A DNA stretch of 48,765 bases from Flavobacteriales bacterium UBA1694. GTDB lineage: Bacteria > Bacteroidota > Bacteroidia > Flavobacteriales > Weeksellaceae. How positions within the stretch are numbered: position 1 is the stretch's first letter; each line of letters opens with the position of its first letter. The stretch is taken from positions 51,500 through 100,264 of the forward strand of contig DCJS01000006.1 in assembly GCA_002319955.1 (NCBI GenBank), in the 5' to 3' direction. A program made the position numbers and the translations under genes. Below, in pieces: positions 7,198 through 14,916 of the stretch. The notes below the pieces were generated by a model. The model saw only the letters and a list, made by a program, of their open reading frames with translations. It made no database searches and was not told where the DNA came from.

Positions 7198-8106
7198 ATG
7201 TTAGGAAGAAGGCAAATCCGCGAAAAAATTGTAGAAAACCTCTATTCGTATCGGCAAAATCCGATTCAATACGAAGTTTTAGAGAAAAATATGTTTTCTG
7301 AAATTGAAAAAATATATAATTTGTATGTGTACCAACTAAATTTTTTAGTTGCACTTAAAAATTTAGCAGAAAACCAAATTGAAATTGGGAAGAAGAAATA
7401 CATTAAATCGGCAAATGATTTAAATCCTAATCAGAAATTTGTTAATAACCGGGTTCTAGGCCTTATTGAAGACAATAGCGAGAGACTGAATTTCACCTCA
7501 AAGCATCAGGAGCTTGTATGGGAAATGCATGACGATTTACTTGTGAAAACATTCCAAAGAATGACCGCAGGGAAACGCTACCAAGATTTTATGGCCTTAG
7601 AGACGCATACGTTTGAAGAGGATCAGAAATTCATTGGAAAACTTTTCTTACGCTATGTCGCTGAAAATGATGATTTTCATGACCGCTTAGAAGAAAAGGA
7701 AATGAGCTGGGCTGATGATTTTCATATCGCCAATTCAATGGTACAAAAAACCTTAGGGTTTTTGAAATTGGATCAACCGAGCCACACGTTAATCAAGATG
7801 CTCAAGGACGATCAGGACAGATCCTTTGCCAGAAAAGTGCTTTGGGAAGCCATTAATAAATGGGACCAATGTGAGGAGAAGATTAGAGATCGTCTTGAAA
7901 ATTGGGATCTTGAACGGATATCCCTTATGGATAAAATAATTATTGTAGCGGGAATAACCGAATTCGATTATTTCAAAGCAACGCCTTCTCGTATCATTAT
8001 CAATGAATACGTTGAGATTTCCAAAATTTATGGGTCTGAAAAATCCCATATTTTTATCAATGGAATATTAGATAAATATGCAAAAGATACTAATAGATTA
8101 AATTAA
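7198..8106 (+). CDS. nusB: Transcription antitermination factor NusB
   Basis: 302 residues, about twice the length of E. coli NusB. The all-helical NusB domain that binds boxA RNA with S10 lies in the C-terminal half (about residues 165-300; LMDKIIIVAGITEFDYF and IIINEYVEISKIYGSEKSHIFINGIL are its conserved segments). The N-terminal half (starting MLGRRQIREKIVENLYSY) is the extension usual in Bacteroidota. NusB supports rRNA antitermination and rRNA maturation. DUF1573 and yajC genes follow at 6 and 3 bases, an arrangement common in flavobacteria, so the three form one operon from the TATCTTTG box. Confidence 0.93.
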   Translation: MLGRRQIREKIVENLYSYRQNPIQYEVLEKNMFSEIEKIYNLYVYQLNFLVALKNLAENQIEIGKKKYIKSANDLNPNQKFVNNRVLGLIEDNSERLNFTSKHQELVWEMHDDLLVKTFQRMTAGKRYQDFMALETHTFEEDQKFIGKLFLRYVAENDDFHDRLEEKEMSWADDFHIANSMVQKTLGFLKLDQPSHTLIKMLKDDQDRSFARKVLWEAINKWDQCEEKIRDRLENWDLERISLMDKIIIVAGITEFDYFKATPSRIIINEYVEISKIYGSEKSHIFINGILDKYAKDTNRLN

Positions 8107-8112
8107 AAAAAA

Positions 8113-8553
8113 ATGAAAAGAAGTATTTTAATACCGATGGTACTTGTGTTGGGTTTAAGCTCATGCAAGAAAGAACAAACGCCAGAACAATTGACTACTG
8201 TGGAAGCTTCAACGCAAACTCAGGCGCCTGTTGGACCTTTGACAAGCTTAGCTTTATCAGAAGGTCACTGGGATTTTAAAGATGTTAAGAAAGGAGAATC
8301 TGTAGAACATATTTACGAAGTAACGAACACAGGAGATAACCCACTTATTATTTCTGAAGTTGTGCCAGGATGCGGATGTACAGCACCAGAATTTACAAAA
8401 GAGCCGATTCTTCCAGGAGAAAAAGGCCAAGTGATGTTAAGATTTGATTCCTCTAGCTTTGATGGATTCCAAAATAAGCAGGCACAAGTTTTTGCAAATG
8501 TAGAAAGCTCTCCAGTGATTATTTCTTTTACAGCTAACGTTACAAAACCTTAA
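8113..8553 (+). CDS. DUF1573 lipoprotein
   Basis: 146 residues. The signal peptide ends in a lipobox with Cys18 (GLSSC) followed by Lys-Lys-Glu. The rest is one DUF1573 domain, an immunoglobulin-like fold related to ASH/MSP modules: WDFKDVKKGESVEHIYEVTN, then GCGCTAPEF and a closing strand with VIISFTANV. The function of DUF1573 proteins is not established; the lipoprotein signal places it in the envelope. It sits 6 bases after nusB and 3 bases before yajC, so it is cotranscribed and may be linked to the secretion role of YajC, but that is inference. Confidence 0.92.
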   Translation: MKRSILIPMVLVLGLSSCKKEQTPEQLTTVEASTQTQAPVGPLTSLALSEGHWDFKDVKKGESVEHIYEVTNTGDNPLIISEVVPGCGCTAPEFTKEPILPGEKGQVMLRFDSSSFDGFQNKQAQVFANVESSPVIISFTANVTKP

Positions 8554-8556
8554 TTT

Positions 8557-8886
8557 ATGTTGACTATACTGTTACAAGCCGAAGCTGGTGAAGGCTCAAT
8601 GATGCCGACGCTAATCATGTTCGGACTTTTCTTTGTTTTTATGTATTTTGTGATGCTACGTCCACAAATGAAAAAGCAGAAAAAGGAACAAAATTTCCAA
8701 GGCTCTCTTAAAGTTGGCCAGCGCGTTGTGACCACCTCAGGGATGCACGGTAGAATTGCCCAAGTTGAAGAAGATGGAATTGTCATCGAAACTTTAGCCG
8801 GGAAATTAAAATTTGAAAAATCAGCTGTCTCTAGAGAATTTACGGCGACTCGCTTTCCAGAAGCGACCGAGCCAAAAACAAAATAG
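8557..8886 (+). CDS. yajC: Preprotein translocase subunit YajC
   Basis: 109 residues with one membrane helix (about 16-36, MPTLIMFGLFFVFMYFVMLR) and a cytoplasmic domain with the family pattern LRPQMKKQKKEQNF and VVTTSGMHGRIAQVEEDGIVIE. YajC is an accessory of the SecDF-YajC complex that assists protein export through SecYEG and YidC. secDF is not in the window. It is the last gene of the nusB operon and is followed by a strong terminator. Confidence 0.95.
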   Translation: MLTILLQAEAGEGSMMPTLIMFGLFFVFMYFVMLRPQMKKQKKEQNFQGSLKVGQRVVTTSGMHGRIAQVEEDGIVIETLAGKLKFEKSAVSREFTATRFPEATEPKTK

Positions 8887-8906
8887 GTTCACCTTACATT
8901 CTATAG

Positions 8907-8939
8907 CCTGCACGACATAAAACGTGCAGGTTTTTTTTT
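8907..8939 (+). terminator. Terminator of the nusB operon
   Basis: Arms CCTGCACG and CGTGCAGG with an eight-base loop, then nine T's. It lies just before the stop of the convergent GH92 gene. Confidence 0.93.
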
Positions 8940-8947
8940 ATTCATTT

Positions 8948-11245
8948 TTAGGAGTTACCCATGAACTGAGCATTGGGCTTTGAATCCATTTTAAAGTGTA
9001 GGGTTCCACCTATAATTAGTTCGCTATGGCGAAGAACAGGGGTGGTTAATTTCTTTCCATTTAGGATGACCTCCTTCACATAAATGTTTTTTTCCGACTG
9101 ATTTTCTGTCGTTATTCTTAGGAAGTTGCCATTTTCTAGGTCCATCAGTGCCGAGCGAACCAAAGGACTCCCAAGGGAATATTCGTCGGATCCTGGGAGT
9201 ACGGGGTAGAACCCTAAGGCTGAGAAAATATACCAAGCTGACATTTGCCCCGCATCGTCATTGCCACAAAGACCATCGGGCTCATCGTTGTACATAGTTC
9301 GAAGAATCATTCGAACGCGCTGCTGTGTTTTATAGGGTTGATCGGTCCAATTGTACAGATATGGAATGTGATGTCCTGGTTCGTTACCATGGACGTAATT
9401 CCCAATGATTCCGTCCCGGGTAATGTCCTCGTTTTTTTCAATGTATTTGTCGTCAATTTCTGTGGTGAAAATCGCATCTAAATGCTTGACAAATTCCGTT
9501 TTACCACCCATCATTGAAATCATGTGTGGGATATTTTGCGGGACATAGAGTCCATAATTAAAAGCATTCCCTTCAATAAACCCTTGCCCGTGCGTATCCA
9601 TTGGATCAAATTCAGATTTAAAATTGCCGTTTGATAAACGCGGGTGCATAAAGCCGGTTTCTGGGTTGTAGACATTCACATAACTTTCCGCTCTGTTGCT
9701 GTATTCTTTCTCCTTGGCGGAGTCTCCAGCTAGTTTGGCAATTTGGGCGATGGCCCAATCGTCGTACGCATACTCCAAAGTTTTGGAAACTGAAGCGCTG
9801 CTTAAGTCCTCAGGCACATAGCCATAGTGTAAATAGGACTCAATCCCGTCATAGTACAATAGATTTGAGGAGTGAACGGCAGCTTTTAAAACGCGCTCAG
9901 GGTCAAGGGTTGTTGTTCCCTTTTGCAAGGCATCCGCGAGTGTTGAGACCGCATGATACCCGATCATGCACCAGTTTTCGTTGGCATAGTGGGACCAAAT
10001 TGGAAGGGCCTTATGAACACTTTGATCGTGATGGGCCATCATGGAATGCATCATGTCATTGTTACGCGCCGGTTGAATTAGATTGTATAGCGGGTGCAGG
10101 GCGCGGTAGGTATCCCAAAGGGAAAAGATACTGTAGTTGGTGAAGCCTTCGCTTTTATGTAAGTTTTGATCAAGGCCAAGGTACGTCCCATCCACGTCTT
10201 CATAGACAATCGGGGAAAGCATTGTATGGTACATGGCCGTGTAGAAAGTCACTTTATCATGTGGGGTTAAACTAGTAACCTTTATGCGTGAAAGTTCTTT
10301 TTCCCATAAGGCCCTTGTTTTCTCAGTTTGCTGCTCAAAATCCCATCCAGGAATTTCAGATTCCAAGTTTTTAAGAGCTCCCGCGGTAGAGGTGTTCGAG
10401 AGGGCAAATTTAATTTTTAATTCTTGGTTGCTTGTTGTATCAAAATTGAAATAAGCGCGTAGTTCTCGGCCAGCGAATTCAGGAAAGTTCTCATTCTCAT
10501 TGAATTTTCTGTAGAACCCGTTGTACGCAACCGGTTCGTAACGTTTTCGCCCATAGCTTGTAAACGGCTGTGAAAATTTCATAGCAAAGTACACCTTTTT
10601 AGTTCGTGCCCATCCTGTCGTCTGTCTGTAGCCAACAACAGTTTGAGAGTCCTCAACGCGAACAAAAGTCCAAACATTTTTGCCGTCGTAATTGTAGATG
10701 TTGTGCATTAAGTCCAGAATCACGTGCGCCTCTTTCGTTTTAGGAAACGTGTATTTATGAAAGCCAACCCGCTCGGAGGCCGTAAGTTCCGCTTTTATAT
10801 TGTAATCTTTTAGAGCAACACTGTAGTAGCCTGGACTCGCTTTTTCGGTTTCTTTATCAAAGCTAGACAAAAAGCCACTTCGGGGCTTATCGGCCTCCCC
10901 TGGTTCAAGTTGAAGTGGGCCAGTGGTGGGCATAATCAGGAAATCGCCTAAGTCGCTATGGCCAACCCCACTGAAATGCGTGTGGGCAAAGCCATAGATT
11001 GTGGTGTCTTCGTATTGATACCCTGCGGTATATCGGTACGTTAAGGGGTTGTAACTCCCGTTTAAAGCGTAGGGTTCCTGTTTGGTATTCGGGGAGAGTT
11101 GCACCATTCCAAAGGGAGCCGCGGCTCCAGGAAACGTGTGCCCCATTGTCTTAGTACCAACAAAAGGGTTGACAAAAGAAGTGAGCGATTGGGCTGTGAT
11201 CATGAGGCTTACAAAAAGAAGTGAGACTAAAATGGAACGTGTCAT
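8948..11245 (-). CDS. Secreted GH92 alpha-mannosidase
   Basis: 765 residues with a signal peptide (about 1-19, ending in ITAQS). GH92 enzymes are calcium-dependent exo-alpha-mannosidases acting mainly on 1,2-linked mannose of N-glycans and yeast mannan. The family start FVNPFVGTKTMGHTFPGAAAPFGMVQLSP is present in pieces, as are NEPGHHIPYLYNW and CGNDDAGQMSAWYIFSALGFYPV near the C-terminus, which hold the catalytic acid and calcium-site residues; full length matches the family. No SusC/SusD pair or other glycosidase is adjacent, so this is not part of a visible polysaccharide-utilisation locus; it is more likely a periplasmic glycan trimming enzyme. I see no clear -7 box before it; it may be read through from aspS. 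Confidence 0.94.
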   Translation of the reverse strand: MTRSILVSLLFVSLMITAQSLTSFVNPFVGTKTMGHTFPGAAAPFGMVQLSPNTKQEPYALNGSYNPLTYRYTAGYQYEDTTIYGFAHTHFSGVGHSDLGDFLIMPTTGPLQLEPGEADKPRSGFLSSFDKETEKASPGYYSVALKDYNIKAELTASERVGFHKYTFPKTKEAHVILDLMHNIYNYDGKNVWTFVRVEDSQTVVGYRQTTGWARTKKVYFAMKFSQPFTSYGRKRYEPVAYNGFYRKFNENENFPEFAGRELRAYFNFDTTSNQELKIKFALSNTSTAGALKNLESEIPGWDFEQQTEKTRALWEKELSRIKVTSLTPHDKVTFYTAMYHTMLSPIVYEDVDGTYLGLDQNLHKSEGFTNYSIFSLWDTYRALHPLYNLIQPARNNDMMHSMMAHHDQSVHKALPIWSHYANENWCMIGYHAVSTLADALQKGTTTLDPERVLKAAVHSSNLLYYDGIESYLHYGYVPEDLSSASVSKTLEYAYDDWAIAQIAKLAGDSAKEKEYSNRAESYVNVYNPETGFMHPRLSNGNFKSEFDPMDTHGQGFIEGNAFNYGLYVPQNIPHMISMMGGKTEFVKHLDAIFTTEIDDKYIEKNEDITRDGIIGNYVHGNEPGHHIPYLYNWTDQPYKTQQRVRMILRTMYNDEPDGLCGNDDAGQMSAWYIFSALGFYPVLPGSDEYSLGSPLVRSALMDLENGNFLRITTENQSEKNIYVKEVILNGKKLTTPVLRHSELIIGGTLHFKMDSKPNAQFMGNS

Positions 11246-11260
11246 GAATCAAATTTCGAT

Positions 11261-11292
11261 AAAAATAAGAAATCCCAGCCAAAAGCTGGGAT
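11261..11292 (-). terminator. Terminator of aspS
   Basis: Arms ATCCCAGC and GCTGGGAT with a five-base loop; on the minus strand a T-rich stretch follows (11271-11261). It separates aspS from the GH92 gene. Confidence 0.8.
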
Positions 11293-11324
11293 TAAATAGA
11301 TTTTTTTGTAAAATGAACTTTTAT

Positions 11325-13079
11325 TTAGGCCTTTTCAACGATTTTAAGTTGTAGTTCGTCTAACTGGAGCTCAGATACTGAACTTGGAGCGTCGATCATC
11401 ACATCGCGACCCGCGTTGTTTTTTGGGAAAGCGATATAGTCTCTAATCACCTCATTGCCATCTAGGATTGCCACAAGTCTATCAAACCCAAGTGCAAGTC
11501 CGGCGTGTGGCGGAGCGCCATATTTAAAGGCATCCATTAAGAATCCAAACTGCGATTGCGCCTCTTCTTTTGTAAATCCTAAAAGATCAAACATTTTACT
11601 TTGAAATTTTTGATCGTGAATTCTGACCGAGCCGCCGCCGATTTCGTTCCCATTAAGAATTAAATCATAAGCATTTGCTCGTACCTCACCAGGTGATGTT
11701 TCTAATAGCCCAATGTCTTCTGGCTTAGGAGAAGTGAAGGGGTGGTGCATCGCGTGGTAGCGATTGGATTCTGGATCCCATTCTAGAAGTGGGAAGTCCA
11801 CCACCCACAAGGGTGCAAATTCATTTGGATTTCTAAGCCCAAGTTGGTTCCCCAGTTCCATTCTTAGTGCCGAAAGTTGAGTTCTCGCCTTCTGCTCTTC
11901 ACCACTTAGAATTAGCATTAAATCGCCTGGTTTTGCTTCAAATTTCTTGGCAATTAATTGAAGGTCTGCTTCAGAATAGAATTTGTTAACGGATGAGCTT
12001 AAGGTTCCATCAGCTTGGTATTTAATCCAAACTAATCCAGAGGCTCCTACTTGAGGGCGTTTGATCCAGTCGACTAAGGCATCGATTTGTTTTCTAGTGT
12101 AATCAGCACATCCTTCGACATTAATACCAACAACTAAAGACGCGTCATCAAAAATTTTGAAGTCTTTTCCTTTTACAAGTTCATTAAGCTCCACGAACTC
12201 CATGGCAAAACGAATATCTGGCTTGTCATTTCCGTAGCGAGTCATCGCCTCTTGATAGGTCATTCTAGGAAATTCACCGTAGACATTTCCTGTAACATCT
12301 TCTAGAAGCTTAGCGGTTAATCCCTCGAAAATTTCGAGCACGTCCTGCTGTTCCACAAAGGCAAGTTCACAATCTATTTGAGTGAATTCTGGCTGTCGGT
12401 CTGCTCTAAGGTCTTCATCTCTGAAGCACTTTACGATTTGGAAATACCGGTCCATGCCGCCCACCATTAAGAGCTGCTTAAATGTTTGAGGGGATTGGGG
12501 TAGGGCATAAAATTGGCCAGGGTTCATTCGGCTTGGTACGACGAAATCTCTGGCCCCCTCGGGCGTGGATTTAATAAGTACCGGGGTTTCTACCTCAATG
12601 AACTCTTTTTCAGTAAGATAGTTTCTTACCTTCTGCGCCATTTTATGACGGAAAATTAATTTATTTTTAACAGGATTTCTACGAATGTCTAAATAGCGGT
12701 ATTTCATTCGAAGTTCCTCACCGCCATCGGTTTGGTCTTCAATGGTGAAGGGAGGAAGCTCGGAGGCATTTAATAAACTCAGATCCTTAACTAAAATTTC
12801 AATTTCTCCTGTAAGAATTTTTGGGTTTTTTGAGGCCCTCTCTATAACTGTGCCTTTAATTTGGATCACAAATTCGCGACCTAGATTTTTCACTTCGGCC
12901 ATTAAATTTTCACTCGAACGCTCCTGATCAAATACTAGTTGAGTTAGACCGTAGCGGTCTCGTAAATCGATCCAAACCATAAACCCTTTATCACGGATGG
13001 TTTGCACCCATCCGGATAAAGTCACTTCCTCATTTAGGTTCTCTAGAGTTAACTCTCCATTCGTGTGCGTTCTGAACAT
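11325..13079 (-). CDS. aspS: Aspartate--tRNA ligase
   Basis: 584-residue class II synthetase attaching aspartate to tRNA-Asp. The N-terminal OB-fold anticodon-binding domain (about 1-110; LSGWVQTIRDKGFMVWIDLRDRYG) is followed by the catalytic core with motif 2 around FRDEDLRADRQPEFTQIDCE, the bacterial GAD insertion (about 290-410) and motif 3 LALGFDRLVAILDG near residue 545. Size and GAD domain mark the bacterial type. A terminator lies 32 bases downstream. It is monocistronic or reads weakly into the GH92 gene. No consensus -7 box is obvious before ATG 13079. Confidence 0.97.
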   Translation of the reverse strand: MFRTHTNGELTLENLNEEVTLSGWVQTIRDKGFMVWIDLRDRYGLTQLVFDQERSSENLMAEVKNLGREFVIQIKGTVIERASKNPKILTGEIEILVKDLSLLNASELPPFTIEDQTDGGEELRMKYRYLDIRRNPVKNKLIFRHKMAQKVRNYLTEKEFIEVETPVLIKSTPEGARDFVVPSRMNPGQFYALPQSPQTFKQLLMVGGMDRYFQIVKCFRDEDLRADRQPEFTQIDCELAFVEQQDVLEIFEGLTAKLLEDVTGNVYGEFPRMTYQEAMTRYGNDKPDIRFAMEFVELNELVKGKDFKIFDDASLVVGINVEGCADYTRKQIDALVDWIKRPQVGASGLVWIKYQADGTLSSSVNKFYSEADLQLIAKKFEAKPGDLMLILSGEEQKARTQLSALRMELGNQLGLRNPNEFAPLWVVDFPLLEWDPESNRYHAMHHPFTSPKPEDIGLLETSPGEVRANAYDLILNGNEIGGGSVRIHDQKFQSKMFDLLGFTKEEAQSQFGFLMDAFKYGAPPHAGLALGFDRLVAILDGNEVIRDYIAFPKNNAGRDVMIDAPSSVSELQLDELQLKIVEKA

Positions 13080-13252
13080 ATATAGTGGTCTTAATTAAAC
13101 GTGATAAACTTCCAAAATAGACTTGAAGTTTCAGCGGGTAAAGATAAGGTATTTCAATAGAATTGTGAAAGTGGACGGGGCCAAGATTGAATGCACAGGC
13201 TCAAATTTCGAATTTCGAAACGCAGATGAAATAATGTTGATTAAATATTTTG

Positions 13253-13260
13253 TAGCTTTG
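13253..13260 (+). promoter_or_regulatory. -7 box of the THX gene
   Basis: TAGCTTTG, 22 bases before ATG 13283. It supports a real gene in this short open frame and lies inside a competing longer frame (13123-13311) that is therefore unlikely to be coding. Confidence 0.6.
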
Positions 13261-13282
13261 GATAACAACCAAAAAATAGAAT

Positions 13283-13453
13283 ATGGGAAAAGGAGACAAA
13301 AAATCCACTAAAGGAAAACGAATTGCAGGTAGTTACGGGAATACGCGCCCACGGAATAAAAAGACCGTAGTGCCACAAGCTGTGGTCGAGAAAGTTGCGG
13401 AGCCTAAAGAAGAAAAACCGAAAGCGGTCAAAAAGAAAAAAACCGAAGAGTAA
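13283..13453 (+). CDS. Small ribosomal protein THX (bTHX)
   Basis: 56 residues, below usual gene-finder cut-offs. The N-terminus MGKGDKKSTKGKRIAGSYGN followed by TRPRNKK is the signature of ribosomal protein THX, first seen in Thermus, which lies in a cavity at the top of the 30S head. The conserved part takes up residues 1-27; the remaining about 29 residues are a Lys/Glu/Pro/Val-rich tail, longer than in the short Thermus form, and likely disordered. It has its own TAGCTTTG box. The stop codon TAA is in the loop of the following terminator hairpin, so coding and termination overlap. Confidence 0.88.
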   Translation: MGKGDKKSTKGKRIAGSYGNTRPRNKKTVVPQAVVEKVAEPKEEKPKAVKKKKTEE

Positions 13454-13469
13454 ATCTTCGGTTTTTTTT
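13443..13469. terminator. Bidirectional terminator between THX and the DUF937 gene
   Basis: Arms CCGAAGA and TCTTCGG around GTAAA, with T's to the right and A's to the left. The left arm encodes the last THX codons and the loop holds its stop codon. Confidence 0.88.
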
Positions 13470-13487
13470 GTGCTAATTTCTTAGTGA

Positions 13488-14204
13488 TTAACGTCCTTTG
13501 AATAAGCCTCCTAGAAGTCCGCCGAGTCCGCCTTTCTTTTGCTGCTTCGAATCCGTGCCAAGTACGTCACCTACGATGTCTTGAAGCGGATTTGAATTTG
13601 AACCTCCAGATTGAGTGGATCCAAGCACCCCACCTAGGATATCCTGTAAGGGGTTTGAATCTGAACCTCCAGAGTGGGCAGATCCAAGAACTTGACCTAA
13701 AATATCGTTTAGAGGATTACCACCACCTTGAGCCTGCTGCTGTGCTTGGCCTAGAATGCCTCCTAGTAAGTCTCCGATGCCACCAGAATTTACTTGATTA
13801 GTCTTTTTCTGATTTCCGATATACCCCATAATTACAGGTGCAAGCATTGAAAGAATAGGTCCAATTTTATCCATTGAAATTCCTGTGTTTTGAGAAAGTT
13901 GATTTTCAACTTCTATCTTTTGCGACCCGAATATATGGTCTAGAATGGACGAACCTTCTTGTTCCCGTGCGTCGATTTGCGAGAAGTCATTCAAGATGCT
14001 TCCGTCATGGTCTTTTTCTAAGGCGTTATTTAAAGATTCTGCTTCTGCTTTATCTTTAGTTTTCGTCCTTAGATAAGAAATCACCATGGGCGCTGCCACG
14101 GCCATTAAAGCAATAATCTGGTTTTGGGAAATACCGAATTTGCTTTCCGCGCGCTGGGCCACTTGGGTTCCTGCATTGCCTGAAATTAGGTCTAATAAAC
14201 TCAT
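13488..14204 (-). CDS. DUF937 domain protein with C-terminal repeats
   Basis: 238 residues. The DUF937 part covers about residues 1-140 (MSLLDLISGNAGTQVAQRAE, then a second helical block with QNTGISMDKIGPILSMLAPV). The C-terminal 100 residues are Gly/Ser/Asn/Gln-rich and hold three related units of about 21 residues around NPLxDILGxVLG, the last two nearly identical, closing with a GLGGLLGGLFKGR tail. DUF937 includes YidB-like proteins of unknown function. No signal peptide is seen. It converges on THX and shares its terminator. No -7 box is clear upstream. Confidence 0.85.
   Translation of the reverse strand: MSLLDLISGNAGTQVAQRAESKFGISQNQIIALMAVAAPMVISYLRTKTKDKAEAESLNNALEKDHDGSILNDFSQIDAREQEGSSILDHIFGSQKIEVENQLSQNTGISMDKIGPILSMLAPVIMGYIGNQKKTNQVNSGGIGDLLGGILGQAQQQAQGGGNPLNDILGQVLGSAHSGGSDSNPLQDILGGVLGSTQSGGSNSNPLQDIVGDVLGTDSKQQKKGGLGGLLGGLFKGR
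13570..13740 (-). repeat. 63-base tandem repeat units inside the DUF937 gene
   Basis: Two near-identical 21-codon units (SGGSDSNPLQDILGGVLGST and SGGSNSNPLQDIVGDVLGT) and a third more diverged one (GGGNPLNDILGQVLGSAH) lie head to tail. Such repeats can vary in number between strains. Confidence 0.75.
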
Positions 14205-14297
14205 AGTTAGTTATTAAATTGGTTATATAGTCATTGCAATCAAATAGTGTACCTAGCTTAGTTCGCAAGAGATTTTGTGCTTTATTTGTCAGGTATG

Positions 14298-14816
14298 CTA
14301 TTCGGATTTATTTTTGAAAATCGGCACATTTGAACAAGCCTCCCCAAACATCATGGATTTCACCACGGGTTTAAGTTTTTGAACAAGTTCAATGTAGGCA
14401 TTTTCTGGAATGTCAAAATCGCTGCATCCCTTTACAAGCATTCGTTTATCTTTGTACTGAGTAAAATCTATCTCCTGGATAGCCTGATGGAGCAGGAGTA
14501 CTTCTAAATCGCTTTGATTTCCATAAACGATCTTTTTAGCGAACCCAGTGAGCTTTGAAGTAATTAGAAAGTAGGCCCAAAGTGGAACAATGGCGTCTAC
14601 AGAGTTGTAAACGTAAACATACGCATCTTTGTACTGCTCCGAATCAATAGCCTCCACCTTTGCACGGAAGTCTTTCTCTCTAAGTAGGATTTCCTCAATC
14701 AAGAAGTCTTTGATATCGAGACCTAAGCGTTTTCCCTTTGGAACTAGCGTGGAGATATCAAAGTTTATTAAGCCACTTTCTGCAATTTTATTTTTTATTT
14801 CAAACTGATCTGACAT
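14298..14816 (-). CDS. DUF2480 family protein
   Basis: 172-residue cytosolic protein filling one DUF2480 domain, a family confined mainly to Bacteroidota and without known function. Typical features: the start EIKNKIAESGLINFDISTLVP, YKDAYVYVYNSVDAIVPLWAYFLI around residues 62-85, and the C-terminal KPVVKSMMFGEACSNVPIFK with a conserved Gly-Glu-Ala-Cys-Ser. It is transcribed divergently from lpxB, and its -7 box is one half of a 17-bp palindrome that also offers a box on the other strand. Confidence 0.9.
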   Translation of the reverse strand: MSDQFEIKNKIAESGLINFDISTLVPKGKRLGLDIKDFLIEEILLREKDFRAKVEAIDSEQYKDAYVYVYNSVDAIVPLWAYFLITSKLTGFAKKIVYGNQSDLEVLLLHQAIQEIDFTQYKDKRMLVKGCSDFDIPENAYIELVQKLKPVVKSMMFGEACSNVPIFKNKSE

Positions 14817-14826
14817 TTTTTATTTT

Positions 14827-14843
14827 TAACTTTGACAAAGTTA
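14827..14843. promoter_or_regulatory. Palindromic divergent promoter between the DUF2480 gene and lpxB
   Basis: TAACTTTGACAAAGTTA is a perfect palindrome: TAACTTTG reads on the plus strand at 14827-14834 and on the minus strand at 14843-14836. The minus copy is 19 bases before the DUF2480 ATG. The plus copy would give lpxB a leader of roughly 75 bases. Neither has a clear -33 TTG. Confidence 0.6.
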
Positions 14844-14916
14844 GGTATTAATTACAAGAGTGTTCTTTTTAAAGCTTTAAATTCGAAAGGCGCGACGCAC
14901 AAACTGATAACTTAAA

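Noticed and set aside
9865..10143. 92-codon plus-strand frame inside the GH92 gene
   Set aside because: Antisense shadow with no family likeness.
13123..13311. 62-codon plus-strand frame upstream of and overlapping THX
   Set aside because: It contains the THX -7 box and overlaps the THX start in another frame; its composition does not look like a protein.
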